Assembly (NCBI GenBank): GCA_947573745.1 | Contig: CANPGX010000072.1 | Location: 1 to 5,687 of the forward strand | Source of the DNA: an uncultured Erysipelotrichaceae bacterium | GTDB taxonomy: Bacteria > Bacillota_I > Bacilli_A > Erysipelotrichales > Coprobacillaceae | Length of the DNA stretch: 5,687 bases | Direction of reading: 5' to 3' | Part shown: piece after piece, positions 1 to 5,686 of the stretch | Numbering within the stretch: position 1 is the stretch's first letter | Layout: the number at the start of each line of letters is the position of its first letter | Made by a program: the position numbers and the translations under genes | Notes under the pieces: generated by a model | Told to the model about the DNA's origin: nothing | Databases searched by the model: none | What the model saw: only the letters and a program-made list of their open reading frames with translations

Positions 1-999
1 TGGATTTACAAAAGAATAATCAATCACTTTTGCTTTTTCTGCAACAACACCATAAGTTAAGTTTGCAGCTTCTTCTTCACTTAAAACAACTTTAACATTT
101 GTAGGTCCTTCGTTAAGTGAACGACTTGTTACATTTTGTTGTTCCTGGCTAATTCTCCAATCAATGAATTTATAAGCTAATTCTTTATTTTCAGAAGTTG
201 AAACAACATCGATCATATTGAAGTTAGCATAAGTTCCACTTTCAGGTACAACATATTCACAATTTGAGTTAGCAGCTTTGATATTAGGAATAGCAAAGTC
301 ACCTACAACTGCAACAGTAATTTCACCAGCAGAGAACATATTAGCTAAATCACTTGATTTTGAATAAGATTTGACAACATTTGGTTTTAATTCTTCTAAA
401 GCTTCAAATGCAGCAGCACCATTATCACTCTTGATATCTACACCTTTATAATCACTAGCAATATGTACCATCGCTACACCATATGTTGATGTAATATCAG
501 GAATAGCAATTTTTCCTGCTAATTCTGGTCTCCATAAATCTTCCCATTTAGAAATTTCAAATCCTGTTGCTTCTTTATCATAGATAATACCACAACTTTG
601 AATAACGATAGCTGGACCATATCCATACATTTCTTGTAACTTCTTTGCTGGTTCAATCAAATCAGCAATGTTTTCAATTTTACTTAAATCCAACTTATCC
701 ACTAAACCTAATTCGTATGCTTTTGTTGCATTTAATTGATTAAGTTCGATAACGTCAATCCCACTTTGAGGATTGTTTTGGATCTTTGCCAGACGTTCTC
801 CAGCAGTTCCTAAATCTGTGATAATTTCACAATTGTTTGCTTCTTCGAAAGGTGCCCAAACATCTCTTTCTAGAATATCTTCACTTAATGCGAATGAAGA
901 TACTGTCAAAGTTTGTTTTTCTTTTTCTTCTTTCTTTGAGCAAGCGACCATGCCGAAAAGCATTGCGGCACATAAAACTAAAGTTAAGCTCTTTTTCAT
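1..999 (-). CDS. ABC transporter solute-binding lipoprotein, PotD-like (3' end cut by window edge)
   Basis: Extracytoplasmic binding protein that would capture the substrate and deliver it to the two permeases encoded upstream. 333 residues are visible from the ATG and the frame stays open to base 1. PotD-type proteins are usually near 350 residues, so only a short C-terminal piece should be missing. The N-terminus is a lipoprotein signal: K2 K3, a hydrophobic stretch at about 4-19, then M-V-A-C with Cys20 as the likely lipidated residue, followed by a Lys/Glu-rich linker. The hinge-type segment WEDLWRPELAGKIAIPDI (151-168) and the later MFSAGEITVAVVGD stretch (221-234) are typical of the spermidine/iron-type binding-protein superfamily. 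The start is supported by AAGGAGG at 1009-1015. The gene lies 17 bp after the ATPase gene and is the last operon gene visible. Family membership is firm. The substrate is not: the riboswitch at the head of the operon suggests a purine-related ligand rather than a polyamine. Confidence 0.9.
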   Translation of the reverse strand, partial: MKKSLTLVLCAAMLFGMVACSKKEEKEKQTLTVSSFALSEDILERDVWAPFEEANNCEIITDLGTAGERLAKIQNNPQSGIDVIELNQLNATKAYELGLVDKLDLSKIENIADLIEPAKKLQEMYGYGPAIVIQSCGIIYDKEATGFEISKWEDLWRPELAGKIAIPDITSTYGVAMVHIASDYKGVDIKSDNGAAAFEALEELKPNVVKSYSKSSDLANMFSAGEITVAVVGDFAIPNIKAANSNCEYVVPESGTYANFNMIDVVSTSENKELAYKFIDWRISQEQQNVTSRSLNEGPTNVKVVLSEEEAANLTYGVVAEKAKVIDYSFVNP

Positions 1000-1016
1000 G
1001 TTCTTTCTCCTCCTTA

Positions 1017-2048
1017 TTAAACTAGAACTATTTTATGGGAAGGCAATACCATATGAATTTGGTCGCCTGTCTCATACACATCACTGTCAGATCCATTAAC
1101 GATTAAACTGCCAAAGTCACTTTGTACTTCATACTGATAACTCTTTCCAAGGAAAGTACGTACAGCCACTTGGCCACTGATTCCGTTTTCTGGAACTGGG
1201 GTTTTGACAATTTCAATGTCATCTGGACGAATTGTCATTTTCTTAACATCATATTCTGGCACATCATCTACTCTAAATGAAACACCCTGAGATCCAAATA
1301 AATGGTCTTCTTTTCTTTCAACATCAATGAAATTTTCAAAACCAATAAATCTAGCTACAAATTCTGTTTTTGGCTTTGCATAAATATTCTCCGGTGTATC
1401 ATATTGCTCTATAATACCATTGTTCATGACAGCAACACGATCAGAAATAGAAAAACATTCCTCTTGATCATGGGTAACAAAAATGGTTGTGATACCTAGT
1501 TTCTTTTGTAGACGTTTAATTTCAACACGCATTTGAATTCTTAATTTAGCATCTAAATTTGATAATGGTTCATCTAAAAGCAATAAATTCGGTTCAATGA
1601 CCAACGCACGTGCCAAGGCAACACGTTGACGTTGACCCCCAGAAAGTTGCTTCGGATAACGATTTTTATATTCACTTAACCCACAAGTTTCAAGCATATT
1701 ATCCACTTTTTTTTCAATGACCTTTTTATCTTCTTTTTTCATTTTTAGACCAAAAGCAACATTTTCGCCTACGGTTAAATGTGGGAATAATGCATAACTT
1801 TGAAAAACAATTCCAAAATTACGTTTATGTACAGGAATCTTAGTATAATTTTGATCATTAACCATCAGATCACCACTTCTTGGTTGAATATAGCCGGCAA
1901 CAACACGCAATGTCGTTGTTTTTCCGCATCCACTAGGTCCTAATAAAGATACAAGTTCTCCCTTCTCTATTTTTAAGTTCAAGCCCTCTAATATATTGTG
2001 TTTTCCATCATAACTTACAGTAATTTCATTCAAATCAACATATGACAT
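1017..2048 (-). CDS. ABC transporter ATP-binding protein, PotA/FbpC-like
   Basis: Cytoplasmic ATPase that powers the importer formed with the two permeases. It has 343 residues, a normal length for the PotA/FbpC/MalK-like group with a C-terminal regulatory domain. All ABC motifs are intact: Walker A GPSGCGKT (37-44), Q-loop Gln83 in VFQSYALFPH, signature LSGGQ (135-139), Walker B LLLLDE (155-160), D-loop SNLD (163-166) and H-loop His193 in VTHDQEE. After about residue 240 a TOBE-type domain follows, with the characteristic TIRPDDIEI at 272-280. The start has a GGGGG-containing ribosome-binding site at 2056-2060, 7 bases upstream. The gene begins 12 bp after the second permease gene and ends 17 bp before the binding-protein gene, so the four are almost surely co-transcribed. 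An unusual detail is ECFSIS just after the H-loop, where relatives usually carry EALTMS. Motifs alone cannot tell polyamine, iron, phosphonate or other substrates apart. Confidence 0.95.
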   Translation of the reverse strand: MSYVDLNEITVSYDGKHNILEGLNLKIEKGELVSLLGPSGCGKTTTLRVVAGYIQPRSGDLMVNDQNYTKIPVHKRNFGIVFQSYALFPHLTVGENVAFGLKMKKEDKKVIEKKVDNMLETCGLSEYKNRYPKQLSGGQRQRVALARALVIEPNLLLLDEPLSNLDAKLRIQMRVEIKRLQKKLGITTIFVTHDQEECFSISDRVAVMNNGIIEQYDTPENIYAKPKTEFVARFIGFENFIDVERKEDHLFGSQGVSFRVDDVPEYDVKKMTIRPDDIEIVKTPVPENGISGQVAVRTFLGKSYQYEVQSDFGSLIVNGSDSDVYETGDQIHMVLPSHKIVLV

Positions 2049-2060
2049 AGTATTTCCCCC

Positions 2061-2843
2061 TTATTTCGCTAATGCTGAGATACCTAATGTTTTCTCAACA
2101 ATAAACATAATGATGATCGTTGCCAACATCAGCATCACAGAAATAGCTGATACGGTTGGATCATAGTTATATTCAACATAACTCATCAATGTGTTTGGCA
2201 ATGTCACAATGCCTGGACCTGTCAAGAACATTGAAACAGGAATATTATTGAACGAATTGATAAAAGCTAAAAGAAAACTTGAAATAATACCACTGGAAAT
2301 ATTAGGTAAGACAATTTTGAAAAAGGCAAGCCATTTATTACAACCAAGGCTCCATGCCACTTCTTCAATCGAAAAATCAAATTGTTCCAAAGCACCACCC
2401 ACAACACGAATAACATAAGGTAATACCACCAAAAAGTGTCCTAAAAGTAAACCTTCAAAGACTGGCATTTTCAATTTAATAACAATAAATAAGAATAATG
2501 AATACCCCACCACAATACCAGGTACAATCGTTGGTGATAAGAAAAAGCTTTTAAGTAACTTCTTTCCCTTTAAACTATACCGACTAAGCGCATAAGCTGC
2601 AGGTATACCAATCAGCAATGCCATCAGTGTAGCAATCATTGCTACCTTAAAACTAAGGAAAAAGGCATTCTTAAACGATTTAGAACTCAACGCCACTTGA
2701 AACCATGAAAATGTAAATCCTTTAATTGGAAAAGCAATGGTTTTCTCTGTTCCAAAAGCCGTGACCACAATGATCACTAATGGAATAATCAGAAAAGAAA
2801 ATACAATGACAGAAAAAATTGTTAAACCTTTATATCTACGCAT
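2061..2843 (-). CDS. ABC transporter permease, PotC-like (second permease)
   Basis: Inner-membrane permease subunit of 260 residues, the usual size for PotC-type proteins. Hydrophobic segments lie at about 7-29, 60-86, 100-124, 131-150, 181-205 and 231-250, consistent with six membrane helices. The cytoplasmic coupling loop that docks on the ATPase is visible as EEVAWSLGCNKWLAFFKIVLP (160-180), the EAA motif of binding-protein-dependent permeases. I chose the ATG at 2843 over the in-frame GTG at 2852. AAGAGG at 2852-2857 sits 8 bases before this ATG, whereas the GTG overlaps that site. The start overlaps the stop of the first permease gene by 8 bases (ATGCGTAG), implying translational coupling and matched subunit amounts. 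The ATPase gene begins 12 bp after its stop. The pairing of two different permeases is typical of PotB/PotC-type systems; the cargo cannot be read from the sequence. Confidence 0.93.
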   Translation of the reverse strand: MRRYKGLTIFSVIVFSFLIIPLVIIVVTAFGTEKTIAFPIKGFTFSWFQVALSSKSFKNAFFLSFKVAMIATLMALLIGIPAAYALSRYSLKGKKLLKSFFLSPTIVPGIVVGYSLFLFIVIKLKMPVFEGLLLGHFLVVLPYVIRVVGGALEQFDFSIEEVAWSLGCNKWLAFFKIVLPNISSGIISSFLLAFINSFNNIPVSMFLTGPGIVTLPNTLMSYVEYNYDPTVSAISVMLMLATIIIMFIVEKTLGISALAK

Positions 2844-3669
2844 GATTTTCACCTCTTCGATCTAAACGTGTCGCTAATGCATTCAACACCTTCATCACCA
2901 CTAATGTAATGACAATCATCACAAATGCAATAACACCAGCACCTGTCCAATCATTCAAAGTCATAGCACGTTGATAAATAAATGTAGATAGTACCAATGA
3001 TTTATTTCCACCTAGTAACTGTGGTGTCGTATAAGCCGTTAATGCCCCTGTAAAAACTAATACTGCTCCAGTAATAACACCAGGAATACTTAATGGCAAG
3101 ACAACCTTCAAAAAAGAACGCATCTTGTTAGCCCCTAAACTTTCAGCAGCCTCCATTAAATCATTATCAATATTATCCATCACACCGACCAAGGTCATGA
3201 TCATAATAGGTAAAAATAAATAAATGGTCCCCATAAGGACTGAAAACTCTGTATAAAGCATCCCTACTGGTTGCTTTATCAGACCCATAGCCAGTAACAC
3301 TTTATTTATAACACCATTTTTACCCAAAATATTAATCCAGGCAAAGCTACGAACAACCGAATTAGTTAACATTGGGAAAATAGAAACAGCAATCAAGATA
3401 CCTTTCCATTTTTTTGAACATCGCGAAATGAAATAAGCGGTTGGAACGCCCATAATTGCACATACAATGGTTGCTATAACGGCAATACGCATTGTACGCA
3501 TTAAAATTTCCATATAATATTCATCTTTAAAAAATGCAATATAAGCTGATAGTGATAAACCATCTGGAAAAATCGTTGGCCATAGTACAGAAACCAATGG
3601 CAAAAATAAGAAAAATAATAACAACACAATTCCCGGTAATAAAAATAAATATGGAATTTTATTTTTCAT
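2836..3669 (-). CDS. ABC transporter permease, PotB-like (first permease)
   Basis: Inner-membrane permease of 277 residues and first gene of the riboswitch-controlled operon. The N-terminus (MKNKIPYLFLLPGIVLLL) is the usual charged start and first helix with the LLPG element of PotB-type permeases. Further hydrophobic segments lie at about 61-80, 90-112, 140-163, 195-213 and 243-263. The EAA coupling loop is EAAESLGANKMRSFLKVVLP (173-192). The frame is open upstream to an ATG at 3702. That ATG lies inside the leader's terminator hairpin and would give an implausible extension, while the ATG at 3669 has AAGGGGAGGG at 3673-3682 immediately before it, so 3669 is the start. The stop overlaps the next permease gene by 8 bases. 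Expression should depend on whether transcription passes the riboswitch terminator, which ends a few bases before the ribosome-binding site. Confidence 0.93.
   Translation of the reverse strand: MKNKIPYLFLLPGIVLLLFFLFLPLVSVLWPTIFPDGLSLSAYIAFFKDEYYMEILMRTMRIAVIATIVCAIMGVPTAYFISRCSKKWKGILIAVSIFPMLTNSVVRSFAWINILGKNGVINKVLLAMGLIKQPVGMLYTEFSVLMGTIYLFLPIMIMTLVGVMDNIDNDLMEAAESLGANKMRSFLKVVLPLSIPGVITGAVLVFTGALTAYTTPQLLGGNKSLVLSTFIYQRAMTLNDWTGAGVIAFVMIVITLVVMKVLNALATRLDRRGENHA
2852..2857 (-). promoter_or_regulatory. Ribosome-binding site deciding the second permease start
   Basis: AAGAGG on the minus strand, 8 bases before the ATG at 2843. It lies inside the last codons of the first permease gene. 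Because it covers the possible GTG start at 2852, it rules that start out. Confidence 0.7.
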
Positions 3670-3672
3670 ATG

Positions 3673-3682
3673 CCCTCCCCTT
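3673..3682 (-). promoter_or_regulatory. Ribosome-binding site deciding the first permease start
   Basis: Minus-strand AAGGGGAGGG just before the ATG at 3669. The spacing is short if GGAGG is the core (4 bases) and normal if AAGGGG is (7 bases). It starts 1 base after the tail of the leader terminator, so a terminated transcript lacks it entirely. It selects 3669 over the upstream in-frame ATG at 3702. Confidence 0.75.
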
Positions 3683-3683
3683 A

Positions 3684-3714
3684 GAATATAAAAAGACTCC
3701 ATCTACAAGGAGTC
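3684..3714 (-). terminator. Intrinsic terminator, riboswitch expression platform
   Basis: On the minus strand GACTCC (3714-3709) and GGAGTC (3700-3695) form a perfect 6-bp stem around an 8-base loop. A run of five T (3694-3690) and an AT-rich tail follow. It lies between the purine aptamer and the first permease gene, as in transcriptional OFF riboswitches, where ligand binding locks P1 and leaves this hairpin free to form. No long antiterminator stands out by eye. Short candidates are ACCA (3735-3732) with TGGT (3718-3715) and a longer AT-rich match to the aptamer's 5' part, described in the findings. Confidence 0.87.
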
Positions 3715-3729
3715 ACCACGACAAAAAAT

Positions 3730-3814
3730 CTTGGTCATCATAGTCCAGCTATTTACGGCAGCTGGGTAGAGACTGGCGCACCTTATCAGCGTCTTTATAT
3801 GATTTAAAACCAAG
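3730..3814 (-). ncRNA. Purine riboswitch aptamer, guanine-type, divergent
   Basis: Structured leader of the transporter operon, expected to bind guanine (or hypoxanthine) and turn the operon off. Reading the minus strand: P1 pairs ATCAT(A) at 3803-3798 with (T)ATGAT at 3742-3737. J1/2 is ATATAA. P2 carries loop GATAAGG (3787-3781), J2/3 is GTCTCTACC (3773-3765), P3 carries loop CCGTAAA (3758-3752), and J3/1 is GACTAT (3745-3740). In the standard numbering U22 (3797), U47 (3772), U51 (3768) and C74 (3743) are all present; C74 marks guanine rather than adenine recognition. The GG of loop 2 can pair with the CC of loop 3. Departures are C48, A36 in loop 2, mismatches A25.A45 and A27.C43 in P2, and a P3 one pair longer than in the xpt and add aptamers. 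An outer pairing CTTGGT/ACCAAG (3814-3809 with 3735-3730) could extend P1, although the likely start of transcription trims part of it. Confidence 0.88.
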
Positions 3815-3817
3815 TTT

Positions 3818-3846
3818 ATTTTACACAAATTTACATCAATAAACAA
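3818..3846 (-). promoter_or_regulatory. Predicted sigma-A promoter of the riboswitch-transporter operon
   Basis: On the minus strand a -10 box TAAAAT (3823-3818) is preceded by an exact 17-base spacer and a weak -35 box TTGTTT (3846-3841). Transcription would start near 3811, just at the 5' side of P1, which is where a riboswitch leader should begin. The position relative to the aptamer is the best support, because the -35 box matches the consensus poorly. Confidence 0.6.
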
Positions 3847-4079
3847 GTCTTATCTTATTTTTCTAGCTATTTTCTTTCATTTTTCAGCAAACTTTTATAT
3901 GGATACGTCATCCTTTTTCCTCATCATTGCATATTCTACCCATATGACCTTATATTCTATAAAGATACTATCTTCATTTTAATAGACTCGCCATTTTCAT
4001 TTGATCTACAAAATCATCTCTTATTCATCAAACTTAAAATGTTGATCTATCTTTTAACTATTTTTAAATCTTTATTTTG
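3847..4079. other. AT-rich divergent intergenic spacer
   Basis: This stretch separates the leftward riboswitch operon from the rightward regulator gene. I see no credible gene, tRNA or further structured RNA on either strand. It holds an 8-base direct repeat TTGATCTA (4001-4008 and 4042-4049) and a loose inverted pair ATATGG/CCATAT (3897-3902 and 3940-3945). Both are short enough to arise by chance in such AT-rich DNA. Confidence 0.5.
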
Positions 4080-4088
4080 TGATAAAAT
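4080..4088 (+). promoter_or_regulatory. Predicted extended -10 promoter of the XRE regulator gene
   Basis: TGATAAAAT fits an extended -10 element (TG, one base, TAAAAT). It lies about 80 bases before the regulator's ATG, with no convincing -35 box at the proper distance. An 8-base inverted repeat, ATAAAATA (4082-4089) and TATTTTAT (4127-4134), overlaps it and follows it. Such an arrangement could be an operator for self-repression, but the arms contain only A and T. Confidence 0.4.
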
Positions 4089-4168
4089 AAATCAAATGCA
4101 ACTGAAAGTTGGTAGAAACGATAAGCTATTTTATTTAAACTAAGCCATGTAAAGGAGGAAGTAATCTA

Positions 4169-5083
4169 ATGAAATTTGGTGATAACTTAAGAAACCTTAG
4201 AAAAAAGAAAAGATTATCGCAAGAGAAGTTGGCTGAAAAAGTAGGTGTATCTAGACAGAGTGTCTCTAAGTGGGAAACCGGAGAATCCTATCCAGAAATG
4301 TCTCATATTATGATACTATGCCAAATTTTTCATTGTCATATTAATGATCTCGTCCACGAAGATCTTACAGACCTTCATTCATTAGATGAAGAAATTCGTA
4401 TGAACATTGTTAAGTTTAAACAAGAAAAACAAACTAAGATGAAGAATTTGAGTAAAATCATCTATTTTCTTTCCATGATATCTCATCTTCTTCTAAAATT
4501 AAGCATCGGGATCATCATCGTGGTCATGCTAGCAGTACCTTTTATTTTCCAACACATTCACATCGATGATAACACCATCACATTATATCAAGATACTTTT
4601 CAATATGATATCCAGGATAACACCCTAGAAATCACCAATATGCAAGGAGATACATTATTTCATCGACATATTGATACAAATACCAATTTAGCGCAATATT
4701 TGTTGCATAAAGATACGAACTACCATTTATTCTCATTAGAATTCTTTTTATTTGGCTTTTCTATTTCTATCTTGTTCTTATCACTGCTTTTTAAGCATCT
4801 CAAAATACTCGCTAAAAATATTCATGATCTAGATACACCTTTTACCTTGGAAAATGTCATGCATATCAAAAGTATTTCTCATCTCATGATTTTTGTCCTT
4901 GTCATACCAGAAGTGTTGGCCCTATTATACCAATGGATCATGCATATTGATTTAAGTACTGACTTTAGTCTCATGAGCATTATTTTAATCTTGATCATCT
5001 ACAGTTTATCTTTTATTTTTGAATATGGTTACGAAATACAATTAGATTCTAAAGGAAAAATGTATGGCATTGAAAATGAATAA
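4169..5083 (+). CDS. XRE-family regulator with C-terminal membrane domain (DUF2975-like)
   Basis: Probable membrane-anchored transcription regulator of 304 residues. Residues 6-60 are a classic XRE/Cro helix-turn-helix: LSQEKLAEKVGVSRQSVSKWETG (16-38) holds the scaffold and recognition helices. A charged linker (about 65-95) leads to a hydrophobic stretch at about 97-128. A polar segment, possibly outside the membrane, follows at 129-185. Three more membrane segments lie at about 188-210, 236-259 and 266-286. The section DTPFTLENVMHIKSISHLM (222-240) and the ending FEYGYEIQLDSKG recall DUF2975, a membrane domain often joined to or encoded beside small XRE proteins; this is a by-eye resemblance. 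The start is supported by AAGGAGG at 4152-4158, 10 bases upstream. The gene is divergent from the transporter operon and overlaps the next gene by 20 bases. Its target and signal are unknown; regulating itself and its partner gene is the simplest guess. Confidence 0.85.
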   Translation: MKFGDNLRNLRKKKRLSQEKLAEKVGVSRQSVSKWETGESYPEMSHIMILCQIFHCHINDLVHEDLTDLHSLDEEIRMNIVKFKQEKQTKMKNLSKIIYFLSMISHLLLKLSIGIIIVVMLAVPFIFQHIHIDDNTITLYQDTFQYDIQDNTLEITNMQGDTLFHRHIDTNTNLAQYLLHKDTNYHLFSLEFFLFGFSISILFLSLLFKHLKILAKNIHDLDTPFTLENVMHIKSISHLMIFVLVIPEVLALLYQWIMHIDLSTDFSLMSIILILIIYSLSFIFEYGYEIQLDSKGKMYGIENE

Positions 5084-5291
5084 GGACATCTTTATCCAAC
5101 AATGTCCCCAAAACTATACCTTATCTCAAAAAGAAACCATCTATGAATTACTTTGTACACAAAGCCTTGTGGGTCGCAAAAATAAACAACGCTTTATCCT
5201 CAAAGCTTCACAGTATCTAACCATTTCACAAGAACAGGCGCAACAACTTTACAATCAATGTGCCTCTATATGGCTATCTTCTTTTGATTAA
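5064..5291 (+). CDS. Small hypothetical protein, 75 residues
   Basis: I do not recognise this protein. It is soluble-looking, Gln-rich and probably helical, with no membrane segment or signal peptide. It has three cysteines (14, 31 and 67 from the first Met) and a short basic patch GRKNKQR (37-43). It overlaps the end of the XRE regulator gene by 20 bases, which suggests coupled translation. AAAGGA at 5051-5056 lies 7 bases before the ATG at 5064 and favours that start; the in-frame ATG at 5076 would be 19 bases away and would drop four residues. The stop codon leads straight into an intrinsic terminator, and the last 26 bases overlap the end of the minus-strand GIY-YIG gene. Overlap, ribosome-binding site and terminator placement support a real gene. 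A partner or effector of the regulator is possible but unproven. Confidence 0.68.
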   Translation: MALKMNKDIFIQQCPQNYTLSQKETIYELLCTQSLVGRKNKQRFILKASQYLTISQEQAQQLYNQCASIWLSSFD

Positions 5292-5619
5292 AGCACTTTT
5301 CATAAGTGCTTTTTTCAACTTCTGAAAACAAAGAAACATCTAAATGATTTGATAAAAGATCCTGCCATTGATCATGATCCATAAGCAAGCGCTCTTTTTG
5401 TTTTTTAGATAATTGTTTAATACGATACTCAAATTGGCAAGCTTCTTGTCGTGTATGGCACTGCCATATTTTTTCTACCTTTTTAACCGGATGACTATAG
5501 GTATACTTAGCACAGCGCGCTCCTCTTTCAATATGTTCCTTGATCCTTCTTTCAAAATCATGGGTCATGCCAGTATATAAAGAGTCATCTTCACAACGAA
5601 GCATATAAATATAATACAT
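5266..5619 (-). CDS. GIY-YIG domain protein, YazA/YhbQ-like (UPF0213 type)
   Basis: Small single-domain member of the GIY-YIG nuclease superfamily, 117 residues. The core is plain: YIY (3-5, the GIY position), LYTG (14-17, the YIG position), then arginines R24/R25 and H29 in ERRIKEH. AKYTYSHPV (37-45) and the conserved glutamate E64 in CQFEYRIKQLSKKQK follow. The tyrosines, an arginine and the glutamate are those expected for catalysis or metal binding in the superfamily. Proteins of this type are mostly around 80-100 residues, so residues from about 82 on form an extra charged tail. The biological role of this group is poorly defined; DNA cleavage or repair is only a family-level expectation. 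The ATG is supported by AGAGGTG at 5625-5631, 5 bases upstream. The tail is encoded across the plus-strand terminator hairpin, and the gene meets the 75-residue gene tail-to-tail with a 26-base overlap. Confidence 0.9.
   Translation of the reverse strand: MYYIYMLRCEDDSLYTGMTHDFERRIKEHIERGARCAKYTYSHPVKKVEKIWQCHTRQEACQFEYRIKQLSKKQKERLLMDHDQWQDLLSNHLDVSLFSEVEKSTYEKCFNQKKIAI
5290..5315 (+). terminator. Intrinsic terminator of the XRE regulator gene pair
   Basis: AAAGCACTT (5290-5298) and AAGTGCTTT (5304-5312) form a 9-bp stem around a 5-base loop, ending in a run of six T (5310-5315). It starts at the stop codon of the 75-residue gene. Read on the minus strand, where it is inside the GIY-YIG coding sequence, the hairpin is followed by only three T. 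It should therefore mainly stop rightward transcription. Confidence 0.85.
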
Positions 5620-5641
5620 TTCATCACCTCTTAATAAATAT

Positions 5642-5665
5642 CCTCCAGCTTAGCTGGAGGTTTTT
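5642..5665 (+). terminator. Strong terminator-like hairpin upstream of the GIY-YIG gene
   Basis: CCTCCAGC (5642-5649) and GCTGGAGG (5653-5660) form a perfect, GC-rich 8-bp stem with a TTA loop, followed by TTTTT. In the plus direction this is a textbook intrinsic terminator. No plus-strand gene sits just before it, since the regulator pair already ends at 5315. On the minus strand the hairpin lacks a T-run and would lie in the 5' leader of the GIY-YIG gene. It may be a backup terminator, an antisense RNA end, or part of a repeated element. Confidence 0.6.
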
Positions 5666-5670
5666 CATAT

Positions 5671-5686
5671 GCGGGCATAGCCCTGC
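5671..5686. repeat. Second short GC-rich palindrome at the window edge
   Basis: GGGC (5673-5676) and GCCC (5680-5683) flank ATA. The outer GC/GC bases can pair as well if T5684 is bulged. It lies 10 bases beyond the hairpin at 5642-5660. It may continue past the window, so its full extent and class cannot be judged here. Confidence 0.4.

Noticed and set aside
773..1099. Plus-strand open frame of 108 codons opposite the binding-protein and ATPase genes
   Set aside because: It lies antisense to two well-supported genes, has no ribosome-binding site I can see and no recognisable protein features.
2191..2418. Plus-strand open frame of 75 codons opposite the second permease gene
   Set aside because: It is fully antisense to a conserved permease including its EAA loop, and has no supporting start signals.
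1..3669. Confident assignment as a spermidine/putrescine transporter
   Set aside because: The motifs are shared by several PotABCD-like substrate groups, and the purine riboswitch points elsewhere.
3670..3702. Upstream ATG giving an 11-residue extension of the first permease
   Set aside because: The codon is within the terminator hairpin, lacks a ribosome-binding site, and the strong site at 3673-3682 fits the ATG at 3669.
3534..3743. Plus-strand open frame of 69 codons across the first permease start and riboswitch
   Set aside because: It runs through the terminator and aptamer, whose RNA structure explains the sequence, and resembles no protein.
3730..3814. Adenine or 2'-deoxyguanosine riboswitch instead of a guanine one
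   Set aside because: J3/1 reads GACTAT with C at position 74 (adenine types have U), and position 51 is U as in guanine aptamers.
3897..3945. ATATGG/CCATAT inverted pair in the intergenic spacer
   Set aside because: Six-base arms 37 bases apart in AT-rich DNA are expected by chance and match no promoter position.
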